A stretch of 64,000 bases of DNA from Bog-756 sp963699345. GTDB lineage: Bacteria; Actinomycetota; Acidimicrobiia; Acidimicrobiales; RAAP-2. The stretch spans positions 62,001 to 126,000 of the forward strand of contig CAVOTL010000001.1 in assembly GCA_963699345.1 (NCBI GenBank). Direction: 5' to 3'. Position numbers and translations under genes: made by a program. Under the pieces are notes generated by a model. The model saw only the letters and a program-made list of their open reading frames with translations, had not been told where the DNA came from and did no database searches. Shown one piece after another: positions 46,029-54,058 of this stretch. Position 1 is the first letter of the stretch. Each line of letters starts with the position of its first letter.

Positions 46029-46844
46029 CTAGCGGCGGTTGAGGTTGCCGGCGTCCACCGGGACGACGGTCCCGGTGATGTAGCGCGCCTCGTCGGAGAC
46101 CAGCCAGAGGACCGCGTTGGTGACGTCGATGGCGTCGACCGCCTCGACCGGGATGGCGTTGGTCAGGGCCCCGGCGAGTTCGGGGACGTGCTCGATGATG
46201 GTGGCCACGTCGCCCCCGCCGGCCATCGGGGTGCGGACGGTGGTGGGCGCGACGGTGTTCACCCGGATGTAGTGGGGGGCCAGGTAGTTGGCCCACGAAC
46301 GCATGAGGCCGATCACGCCGTGCTTGGACGCCGTGTAGCCGAGAACCCCGGCGTGGTTGATGCCGGAGCCGGCCAGACCGCCGGTCGAGCTCGTCAGTAC
46401 GATCGCCCCGCCCCGCCCGTGCTCGATCATCGAAGGGATCGCCACCCGACCGGTGTTCCAGACCCCGGTCAGGTTGACGCCGATCACGTCGTCCCACTGC
46501 TGCTGCTCCGAGGCCTGTCCCCCCGGACCGATGCCGGCGTTGGCCAGCACGATGCCGACCGGCCCGAGCTCGGCGGTGCCTTCGTCGAAGGCACGCTGGA
46601 GGGCGTCGACGTCACGGACGTCGGCCTGGCGGGCCACGATCCGGTGGCCGGTCGCCTCGACCAGTTCGACGGTCTCCTCCAGGTCCCGAGGTGAGGCCAT
46701 GGGATAGCCGACGACGTCCATCTGCGCGCAGATGTCCACGGCGATGATGTCCGCGCCCTCCTCGGCCAGGCGGACGGCGTGACTGCGGCCCTGACCCCGG
46801 GCCGCCCCGGTGATGAACGCGACGTGCCCGTCGAACTTCCCCAT
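46029..46844 (-). CDS. Mycofactocin-type SDR oxidoreductase
   Basis: A 271-residue short-chain dehydrogenase. The N-terminus FDGHVAFITGAARGQGRSHAV and the following EGADIIAVDIC are the pattern of mycofactocin-coupled carveol-dehydrogenase-like SDRs, which keep their NAD bound and pass electrons to mycofactocin. The catalytic residues are Ser (VLTSSTGG) and Tyr-x3-Lys (YTASKHG). No mycofactocin biosynthetic gene is in the window. The ATG at 46844 is preceded by GGGAGAGG. The gene is divergent from an FAD oxidase gene and convergent with katG. Confidence 0.88.
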   Translation of the reverse strand: MGKFDGHVAFITGAARGQGRSHAVRLAEEGADIIAVDICAQMDVVGYPMASPRDLEETVELVEATGHRIVARQADVRDVDALQRAFDEGTAELGPVGIVLANAGIGPGGQASEQQQWDDVIGVNLTGVWNTGRVAIPSMIEHGRGGAIVLTSSTGGLAGSGINHAGVLGYTASKHGVIGLMRSWANYLAPHYIRVNTVAPTTVRTPMAGGGDVATIIEHVPELAGALTNAIPVEAVDAIDVTNAVLWLVSDEARYITGTVVPVDAGNLNRR

Positions 46845-47005
46845 GGAACGACCTCTCCCTTCCCCATGGCACCCGATCGACGGGCGCAGCTGCACCATGA
46901 CCGTCACCGGTGACGCCGGCCGGGCCCCGGCGGACCCGGGTGGAGACTAGCGGGACGCCCGTCCGAAGGCCGGGCCCGACGACCGTTCGTGGGATCATCG
47001 GGGTT

Positions 47006-48178
47006 GTGGACAGGTCGCCGGACTGCGTGGTGGTGGGAGGCGGTCTGGTGGGGACGGCTCTGGCCTATGAACTCGCCTGCCGGGGCGCGGCGGTCGTGGT
47101 CGTGGATCGCCACGACCCCGGCCGGGCCAGTGATGCCGGGGCCGGCATCCTCTCACCCGAGACGAACCAGGACCCCGCCTCGGGGACGTTCGCCGTCGGC
47201 CGGGCCGCCGCGGCGCACTACGGGCTCCTCGTCGACCGGCTCGGGGCCGACGGGGCCGTCGACACCGGCTATGTCCGGACCGGTTCGCTGCTGGTCGCCG
47301 AGCGCCCGGGTGACGACGCGACCATGGACAGCGCGGCCGGGCTGATCCTGGGCCGAGGCGTCGGCGTGGAGGAGCTGGATCCGGACGACGCCCACCGGTA
47401 CTTCCCCGTACTCGCACGGGTCCGCCGGGCGCTCTTCAACCCCCACGGACGGCGCGTCGACGGCAAGGTACTCCAGGCCGCTCTCCAGGTGGCGGCCACG
47501 GATCGGGGGGCGTCGTGGCGATCCGGGAGAGTCACCGGGGTGCTGGGCGATTCCGGCCGGGTGCGGGTGGTGCGCACCGACGACGGCGACATCCCCACCG
47601 GGGCGGTGGCCCTCTGCGGCGGGGCCTGGACCGCCGAACTGGCCGACGGACTCGGGGTGGACCTGCCCGTCGGTCCGCTCAAGGGGCAGATCATCCACCT
47701 CCGGCTACCGGACACCGATACGTCGGCGTGGCCCATCGTCCAGCCGGTGCTCGGCTTCTACCTGGTCCCGTGGCCCGATGGCCGGATCGCCTGCGGCGGG
47801 ACGATGGAGGCGTCGGCCGGGTTCGACCACCGGGTGACGGCCGACGGGGTGCACCAACTGCTGCGCGAAGCCCTGCGGACAGCCCCCGGACTGGACGTGG
47901 CCGAGGTGGTGGACGTGCGGGTGGGGTCACGGCCGGTGAGTGCCGACGGCTTGCCCCTGGTCGGCCCGGTGCCCGGATGGTCGAACGCCTTCGTGGCGAG
48001 CGGTCACGGAGCGGAGGGTCTCCTGCTCGGACCGTGGAGTGCCGCGGTGCTGGTCGACCCGCTGATCGAGGCGTCGGCCGGCGGGCCCCCGCCGTCGCCG
48101 GGTGACCGGGGTGTGGTCCTGGCCCCCGCGGTGGCCGACGAGCTCACCCGATGGTCCCCGGCCCGGTTCGAACGCTGA
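47006..48178 (+). CDS. FAD-dependent amine/amino-acid oxidoreductase (DAO family)
   Basis: A 390-residue flavoenzyme. The dinucleotide fold is CVVVGGGLVGTALAYELACRG with the acidic end VVVDRHDPG. The C-terminal VGSRPVSADGLPLVGPVPG and ASGHGAEGLLLGP motifs are those of glycine/D-amino-acid oxidases (ThiO, DadA, SoxB relatives). No thi genes are near, so ThiO is not favoured. The GTG at 47006 lies 17 residues before the GGG motif; no clear ribosome site. The substrate is probably a secondary or D-amino acid, by family only. Confidence 0.85.
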   Translation: MDRSPDCVVVGGGLVGTALAYELACRGAAVVVVDRHDPGRASDAGAGILSPETNQDPASGTFAVGRAAAAHYGLLVDRLGADGAVDTGYVRTGSLLVAERPGDDATMDSAAGLILGRGVGVEELDPDDAHRYFPVLARVRRALFNPHGRRVDGKVLQAALQVAATDRGASWRSGRVTGVLGDSGRVRVVRTDDGDIPTGAVALCGGAWTAELADGLGVDLPVGPLKGQIIHLRLPDTDTSAWPIVQPVLGFYLVPWPDGRIACGGTMEASAGFDHRVTADGVHQLLREALRTAPGLDVAEVVDVRVGSRPVSADGLPLVGPVPGWSNAFVASGHGAEGLLLGPWSAAVLVDPLIEASAGGPPPSPGDRGVVLAPAVADELTRWSPARFER

Positions 48179-48400
48179 ACGGGCAACGGCGGCCGGGCAA
48201 CGGGGAACTCGCGATCGGCTCGGTCCCGGGTTCGCTGGCGGCATCGGACCGACCGCGGCGCGCCGCCTGCGGGCGGTCCGGCACGCCGGCGAGGGGGGAC
48301 GTACCATCCGGTGGACGCGCGCCGCCCGGGCGCCGAGGGGGATCAATGGACGACGACGCAACCACAACCAGGCCCACCACCATCGTCCCGGCGTCCTGAC

Positions 48401-49206
48401 GTGGCGGCGCCGACCGTAGGACGGGTGGCGGGCAAGGTGGCCGTGGTGACAGGCGGTGCGGGTGGCATCGGGGCGGCCACTGCGCACGCCCTGGCCCGGG
48501 AGGGTGCCGGGGTGGCCGTGATCGACATCGACCGGGCCGGGGCCGAGCGGGTGGCCGCGGAGATCGAGGACGCAGGGGGCGGGCCCTGGCCCTGGGGGTC
48601 GACCTGTCCGAGGAGCCGGGTGTCGCCCGGGCCGTGCAGAAGGTGGTCGACCACTTCGGTCGACTCGACGTGCTGCACAACAACGCCGCCCTCACCGACT
48701 CCGCGTTCTTGGAGCGCGACACACCGGTGACCGAACTGGACCTGGCGGTCTGGGAGCGCACCCTGGCCGTCAACCTGACGAGTCAGATGCTGACCTGCAA
48801 GCACGCCATCCCCGAGATGGTGCGCACCGGGGGTGGATCCATCATCAACATGTCGTCGGGAGCATCGCTGAAGGGCGACCGCACGCGGACCGCCTACGGG
48901 GTGTCGAAGGCGGGGGTGAACACCTTGACGTTGTACGTGGCCACCTCCCACGGCAAGCAGAACATCCGGGTCAACGCCATCGTCCCGGGCCTGATCGTCA
49001 CCGATGCGGTCCGGGCCCACCTGACCGACGAGATCCTGACCGGACTCAGCCGGGCCATCCTCACGACCCACCTGGGCGAGCCCGACGACATCGCCAACAT
49101 GGTGCTCTTCCTGGCGTCGGACGAGTCCCGGTACGTGACCGGGCAGCTGTTGTCGGTCGACGGTGGGATGTCCGCCCACGTCGGGAGCGGCGGCCGCCAG
49201 GACTGA
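48401..49206 (+). CDS. SDR oxidoreductase, frameshifted
   Basis: A short-chain dehydrogenase of about 268 residues. The N-terminal part GKVAVVTGGAGGIGAATAHAL is read from GTG 48401. In the G run near 48575-48580 one G seems to be missing, and the rest (VDHFGRLDVLHNNAALTD, Ser in INMSSGA, YGVSKAG, VTGQLLSVDGGMS) continues in another frame to 49206. The GTG has no ribosome site. Just upstream, ATG 48346 has a strong GAGGGGG site but opens only 17 codons, ending 1 nt before the GTG; it is in the frame of the C-terminal half, so a second indel may hide the true start. Confidence 0.82.
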
Positions 49207-49220
49207 GCCGTGGTGGCCGG

Positions 49221-50021
49221 CTACGCCGATCCGAGGATGTACTCGCCGGTCTCGGGGTGGTGGGTCCACCCGCTGGAGGCCTGGGTGCCGCCGTCCACGT
49301 GGAGGGTCTGACCGGTGACGTAGCTGGACAGGGACCCGGCCAGGAACACCGCGGCCCCGGCCATCTCGTCCACGTGACCGGCACGGCCCATCGGGATGGT
49401 CAGGCCGAAATGCTCCTCGGACCCGGGTGGTGCCACCGCCCGCATGCCCTCGGTCAGGGTGATGTCCGGGGCCAGGGCGTTGACCCGGATGCCGTGCGGT
49501 GCCAGTTCGAGGGCGGCGGTCTTGGTGAAGTTGATCACACCGGCCTTGGCGGCGGCGTAGGCGGCGTAGCCGGGGGCGGCCCGTACCCCCTCGATGGAGG
49601 TCACGTTGATGATGCTCCCCCCGGTGCCGGCGTCGACCATGGCCCGGGCGACGCGCTGGGTGCAGACGATGACGTGCCGGAGGTTGGCCCGGTACAGGGC
49701 GTCGAATCCGTTCTCCGACGTCTCGAGCAGCGGGGAGAGGAACACCCCCCCGGCGTTGTTGACCAGGATCGACACCGTGCCGAGCTCGGCGACGGTGCGG
49801 GCCAGGGCGTCGTCGACGGCGGCACTGTCCCGCACGTCGGTCGGGATGCCCAGACCCCCGACCTCGTCGGCGGCAGAGGTGGCGGTGTCGGGATCCCGCT
49901 CCCAGACCGCCACCTTGGCGCCGAAGGCGGCCAGCCCGCGGGCGATGCCACGGCCGATGCCGGCGCCGCCACCGGTCACCACGGCCACCCGGTCGGTCAG
50001 GAGGACGGAAGCAGGGTTCAT
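49221..50021 (-). CDS. SDR family oxidoreductase
   Basis: A 266-residue classical SDR. TDRVAVVTGGGAGIGRGIARGL is the NAD(P) site, NNAGG the following motif, and the catalytic set is Ser (NVTSIEG) with Tyr-x3-Lys (YAAYAAAKAG). The acidic residue at the end of strand 2 (VWERDPD) suggests NAD preference. The substrate is unknown. The ATG at 50021 has GAGGTG upstream, and TATAAG (50046-50041) is a good -10. It is convergent with the previous SDR and divergent from the CMD gene across 94 bp. Confidence 0.87.
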   Translation of the reverse strand: MNPASVLLTDRVAVVTGGGAGIGRGIARGLAAFGAKVAVWERDPDTATSAADEVGGLGIPTDVRDSAAVDDALARTVAELGTVSILVNNAGGVFLSPLLETSENGFDALYRANLRHVIVCTQRVARAMVDAGTGGSIINVTSIEGVRAAPGYAAYAAAKAGVINFTKTAALELAPHGIRVNALAPDITLTEGMRAVAPPGSEEHFGLTIPMGRAGHVDEMAGAAVFLAGSLSSYVTGQTLHVDGGTQASSGWTHHPETGEYILGSA

Positions 50022-50115
50022 GGACACGGGCACCTCGGGACTTATAGGTTCGGTGTCGCGACGATCGTCATCGCGGGGGAAGTACGACCGGGCCTCCGGT
50101 CGAGGGGGGAAGTGT

Positions 50116-50706
50116 ATGCCAAGGATCGAGCCGATTCCCATGGATGAACTGGCCGACGAGCCACGGCGGATCATCGAGGAGGGAGTGGCCGACGGCACGT
50201 ACGCCACGCCCATCCCCCTGCAGCTGTTCGCCTATCGGACGGCGCAGATCGTCCAGACCGACATGGCCCGCCACGCCTGGGGTCGCAACAGCCTGCTGGG
50301 TGGCCGCATCCTCGAGCTGATCCGGATCCGGAGCGCCCAGCTGGGCGAGTGCCAGCCGTGCATGCAGTCGCGCAAGCACGACTCCATCACCGATGAGGAC
50401 GTGGCCTGTCTGGTTTCACCCGGTGCCGCCGGTCTCACCGACCAGGAGCGGTTGGCCGTCGAGTTCCTCGACCTGTTGTCGGCCGATCACCACGCCATCG
50501 ACGACGAGACGTACCGGCGCCTCGGCGAGGTCTTCACCGCGGCCCAGATCATCGAGTTGGGCTTCACCTGCGCCACCTCCATGGGCACCCACCGGTTCAT
50601 CCACACCCTCGACCCGTTCGGCACCGCCCCGCCGGTCATCGCCTATGACCCCGGTCAGGTGGACACCGCCTACCCCGACACTGCCGTCGAACCGTCCGAG
50701 GTATGA
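50116..50706 (+). CDS. Carboxymuconolactone decarboxylase/AhpD-like protein
   Basis: A 196-residue all-helical CMD-domain protein. The redox or catalytic motif C-x2-C is Cys79/Cys82 in LGECQPCMQSRKHD, with the preceding GGRILELIRIRSAQ helix. Such proteins act either as peroxidase reductants (AhpD) or in ring-cleavage pathways; the neighbours favour a catabolic role, but the sequence does not decide. The ATG at 50116 follows a G-rich site. Its stop overlaps the start of the next gene as ATGA, so the two are coupled. Confidence 0.83.
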   Translation: MPRIEPIPMDELADEPRRIIEEGVADGTYATPIPLQLFAYRTAQIVQTDMARHAWGRNSLLGGRILELIRIRSAQLGECQPCMQSRKHDSITDEDVACLVSPGAAGLTDQERLAVEFLDLLSADHHAIDDETYRRLGEVFTAAQIIELGFTCATSMGTHRFIHTLDPFGTAPPVIAYDPGQVDTAYPDTAVEPSEV

Positions 50707-51700
50707 GCGAGACCGTTCTGGTCACCGGGGCCACCGGCCTCGCCGGGGCCAACATCTGCAAGCTGCTGCTCGAGCGGGGGACAGGGTGCGGGCCCTGGCC
50801 CGCGAAGGTGCCGACTCCGGTCCCCTCGTCGACCTCGGCGTCGACGTGGTCACCGGGGACATCACCGACGCCGCCGACGTGCGGCGGGCGGCCGCCGGCT
50901 GCGACTCGGCCATCCACTGCGCCGCCCTGCTGGGTGGGGCCAGCCAGGATCTCGAGTTGTTCCGGGCGGTCAATGTCGACGGGACCGCGCACGTACTGGA
51001 CGCCGCCGAGGCCGTGGGCATGCGACGGGTGGTGGCCGTCAGTACCGGGACCTTCTTCGACACGTCGGGGGGCCTCGAGCGGGAGGACGCCCCGGTGTCC
51101 ACGAGGCCCAGCACCGATCCGTACACCATCACGAAGATGGCCGCCTTCGAGGACGCCATGGCCCGGGCGGCCGCCGGCCACGATGTCGTCACGACCCATC
51201 CGGGCGCCATCTTCGGGCCGTCCCCGGTGGTCAGCAACGCATTGGGCCGGACCAGCTTCAACCGGGTCCTCCTCTCGGGCCTCCGCCAGCGGATCCAGTC
51301 CTACCTGTGGTTCCCGGTGAGCTGGGTCTTCGCCGACGACATCGCCCGGGGATGCATCCTGGCCCTCGACCGCGGCGTGGCCGGTGAGCGGTACATGCTC
51401 GACGGCCGTCCCGAGGACGTGGTCAGCACCGCCGAGGCGTGCAGCCGGATCTGCGAGTTGGCCGGGATCGACCACCGGGTCGTCGACATCCAACCGTCCG
51501 ACGATCCCGAGGTCGCCAAGGTGTTCGGGGCCACGCTGGTGGCCATCGCCGCCAAGGCCGCCAAGGCGGCCGAGAACCCGCCGGTCCGGAAGCCGCTCTC
51601 CGAGTCGAAGACGTTCCTTCGCCTCGGCTACGACCCGATCAGCCTGGACGACGGACTGGTGGCCACGACCTCGTGGCTGCGCGACCTGGGCAAGTTCTAG
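50703..51700 (+). CDS. NAD-dependent epimerase/reductase, frameshifted
   Basis: An extended SDR of about 332 residues, like dihydroflavonol-reductase/3beta-HSD relatives. ETVLVTGATGLAGANICKLLLERG is read from ATG 50703. In the G run at 50773-50778 one G appears to be missing; adding it gives the continuous R-G-D-R-V-R-A-L-A-R-E-G. From there the protein runs in another frame to 51700, with the catalytic YTITKMAAFEDA (Tyr-x3-Lys) and HPGAIFGPSP. The substrate is unknown. It overlaps the CMD gene by 4 bp. Confidence 0.84.
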
Positions 51701-51713
51701 CCACCACGGGAGT

Positions 51714-51860
51714 TCACCGGCCGACCGGTTGATCGCGGCGGCGCACGAGGTAGGTCGTCCCGGCAGCATTGCGGGCCGGCCCGATGGCCAGGTCGTAGGG
51801 CGTGACCCGGGCCCACTCCTCGTGGTGGACCTGGGCGATCACCTCACCGACATCGTTCAC
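51714..51860 (-). pseudogene. ECF sigma factor stub with in-frame internal deletion
   Basis: A 48-codon frame starting at GTG 51860, which overlaps the YCII stop (GTGA). Its first 19 residues (VNDVGEVIAQVHHEEWARV) look like the N-terminus of the YCII-associated, SigJ-like sigma factors. The remaining 29 (YDLAIGPARNAAGTTYLVRRRDQ) look like their C-terminus. Intact members are about 400 residues, so some 350 codons are missing without loss of frame. The stub cannot bind core polymerase or promoter DNA. The partner YCII gene is intact. Confidence 0.65.
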
Positions 51861-52189
51861 TCGCCCAGGATCGCCCGCAGCTCGACCCGTCGGTTGCAGT
51901 GCTTCGATCCGAGGGTGGCGAGCGAGAGGGCGACGTCAGCGTCGGGAGCCTCGATGATCCAGAAGCCGGCGACGTACTCCTTGGTCTCGGCGAAGGGGCC
52001 GTCGATGACCATCGCCTTCTCTCCCCGGTTGTCGATCACGGTGGCCGTTCCGGGGGCGGCGAGGCCGCCGGCGAAGACCCAGTGGCCATCGGTCACGAGT
52101 TGCTCGTTGAAGACGTCGATGGCGGCCGCCTCTTCGGCGTCCGCGGCGTTGGGCCGGTCGGTGAGCACGGAAATCAGGTACTGCGGCAT
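51857..52189 (-). CDS. YCII-related protein (sigma-factor partner)
   Basis: A 110-residue ferredoxin-like-fold protein with the YCII/DGPF signature (MVIDGPFAETKEYVAGFWIIEAPDADVAL). In many actinobacteria such proteins are encoded directly upstream of an ECF sigma factor, by 4-bp overlap, exactly as here; their role is unknown. In this genome the sigma partner is reduced to a stub. The ATG at 52189 follows the TetR gene by 12 bp on the same strand, so the two may be co-transcribed. Confidence 0.85.
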   Translation of the reverse strand: MPQYLISVLTDRPNAADAEEAAAIDVFNEQLVTDGHWVFAGGLAAPGTATVIDNRGEKAMVIDGPFAETKEYVAGFWIIEAPDADVALSLATLGSKHCNRRVELRAILGE

Positions 52190-52201
52190 CGGGTTGGCCT
52201 C

Positions 52202-53005
52202 CTATCCACCGGACTCCTCGGCCACGCCGTCATCAGGATGCCACTCCGGGTCGATCTCGAAGAACTGTTGCACCAGGCTTTCGAAGCCGATGGCGAACAG
52301 GGTCCATTCCTGGGGCGCCCCGCCCGGGCCCGTGGGCCGGATGATGCCGTCCATGTGCGTGTCGTCGACATGGTCCCGCAGGCCACAGCCCTGGCCGAGA
52401 CAGTCTACGGCGATCGTGAATTGCCGGAGGGTGAGCCCCGGACGGAGTCGGAAGCCGACAAAGGAGGAGATCGCCAGATACGCGTCCTCGATCCGGTCGT
52501 TGAAGGCGTCGTACCCAGCCACCAGGGCCGCCCTGATCCGGTCACCGTGCGCGCCGGCGTCGGTATTACGGGCGAGTCCCCAGACGCCGATCCACAACGG
52601 CCAGTTGTCCGATTGTCGCATCGCCTGGAAGTTGGCCGCTCCCCCGACCCGACAGAGTTCGCGCATGGTCGCTCGCCGGGACGCCACCGTCGTGAGGTCG
52701 GCATCGGCCAACAGCGGGACGACAGCACCCACGGTCGCGTCGATCTCCTCCTGGTTCTCGTCGAGGGCGATCGTCACCAGCAGATCGGCCTGGAACTCGG
52801 CCTGGTTCTCCCACACCCTCCGGATGACGGACGCGTTCGTCAACCGGATCCCGGTCGCTTCCTCGAGCCGGTCGAAAGCCTTCTTGAAGGTGACGACCTC
52901 GGCACCGGTCCCCGGCCCCTCCTCACGGAGGATCGCCCGACCGGTCTCGAGCAGCAATTCCCGGATCTCTTCCCGACTGTGTCTCGGGTGTCTGACGGTC
53001 AGCAC
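52202..53005 (-). CDS. TetR-like transcriptional regulator
   Basis: A 267-residue protein. The N-terminal 80 residues have a helix-turn-helix pattern (REEIRELLLETGRAILREEGPG ... LTNASVIRRVWENQAEFQADLL), longer than usual between helices 2 and 3. The remainder is helical with an Asp/Glu-rich end and should bind a ligand. The ligand and operator are unknown. The GTG at 53005 follows GGGGAGGGGAG. It lies just upstream of the YCII gene. The family call rests on the N-terminus only. Confidence 0.7.
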   Translation of the reverse strand: MLTVRHPRHSREEIRELLLETGRAILREEGPGTGAEVVTFKKAFDRLEEATGIRLTNASVIRRVWENQAEFQADLLVTIALDENQEEIDATVGAVVPLLADADLTTVASRRATMRELCRVGGAANFQAMRQSDNWPLWIGVWGLARNTDAGAHGDRIRAALVAGYDAFNDRIEDAYLAISSFVGFRLRPGLTLRQFTIAVDCLGQGCGLRDHVDDTHMDGIIRPTGPGGAPQEWTLFAIGFESLVQQFFEIDPEWHPDDGVAEESGG

Positions 53006-53293
53006 GGGCTCCCCTCCCCGGGCGGCTCATCACTCGCGATGCACCCGCCGCACTCGCCAATCGAATCCGCGACCATTCGAGCACTTCGGTCCGGAGTCGG
53101 CAACCGCTATTGCCCCGAGGGCGCCAGGGCGGCGTCCGTTGCCGCCCGACCGGTCCGGATTCATCCGGCTCCATGGGTCGCCTGGGGTCATACGGTCGAC
53201 GTCTCCTCCGACGACGGCGGGAGCACGGTGAGGTGTCGTCCGGAGTCCGTCCGCCAGCTTCCCGGGTGACGCCGGAGTGGAGCGGGGAAAGCC

Positions 53294-53926
53294 TCAGGCG
53301 CCTACCCGTCCGTCGATCCGCTCACGGAGGAGGTCGGCATGGCCACAGTGGCGCGCATACTCCTCGACCATGTGCATGATGACTTCGCGAACGGCAATCT
53401 CCTCATCCTCGTCCGGTAGGGGAACCGTCGCTCCGAGGTCGTCGAATCCCTCGACGCACCGTTCGGCGTTGGCTACCTCCTCGTGCCATGCAGCCCACGC
53501 ATCGGCGACAACCACCGGATCTGCACTGGCGGCGTTGAACGCGGCGTCGTGGTCTTCGGTCGTCCGGTAGCGGCGAGGCGCATCCTCGCCGGCGAGGACC
53601 TCGCGGAACCAGTACCGCTCGACATCGGCCATATGCCGGACGAGTCCCAGAAGTGACATGTTCGAAGGTGGCACACTCCGCCGGGCCAGTTGTTCCGGAT
53701 CGAGACTCCGGCACTTGAGTTCGAGGGTCTGGCGGCAGCCCGTGAGAAAGTCGATCAGCGTCGCCCATTCCCCGATGGAGGTGGCGGCGCTCCTCGGATC
53801 ATCGTCGGGCGCAACGAACAGATTCGACCAACCGAAGCGACGCTCCGTGGGGATTCCCGGTTCGACCTCTGGGGCGTCGTCCTTGGACACATTCTCAGTT
53901 TGGTCGATGATGTCCCGACGATCCAC
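53294..53926 (-). CDS. DinB-family (DUF664) protein
   Basis: A 210-residue four-helix-bundle protein of the DinB superfamily. The metal-site helices are LGLVRHMADVERYWFREVLAG and IMHMVEEYARHCGHADLLRERIDG, where the His residues would bind a divalent metal. DUF664 members include thiol-dependent transferases using mycothiol; the activity here is unknown. The start is uncertain: GTG 53926 is the first, and a second GTG lies 12 codons later. The 288 bp between it and the TetR gene show no gene. Confidence 0.83.
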   Translation of the reverse strand: MDRRDIIDQTENVSKDDAPEVEPGIPTERRFGWSNLFVAPDDDPRSAATSIGEWATLIDFLTGCRQTLELKCRSLDPEQLARRSVPPSNMSLLGLVRHMADVERYWFREVLAGEDAPRRYRTTEDHDAAFNAASADPVVVADAWAAWHEEVANAERCVEGFDDLGATVPLPDEDEEIAVREVIMHMVEEYARHCGHADLLRERIDGRVGA

Positions 53927-54058
53927 GCAGCGAGTTGATCAACAGCGGGAGCAGACACCTGATCGGACCCGCTCTCGTCGAAGCCCCTTCGATCGTCCGA
54001 TGCTGGGTCGGGCAGGGGGAGACCCGTCACCGGCCGGACGGCGGATTACCCTCCTGCC

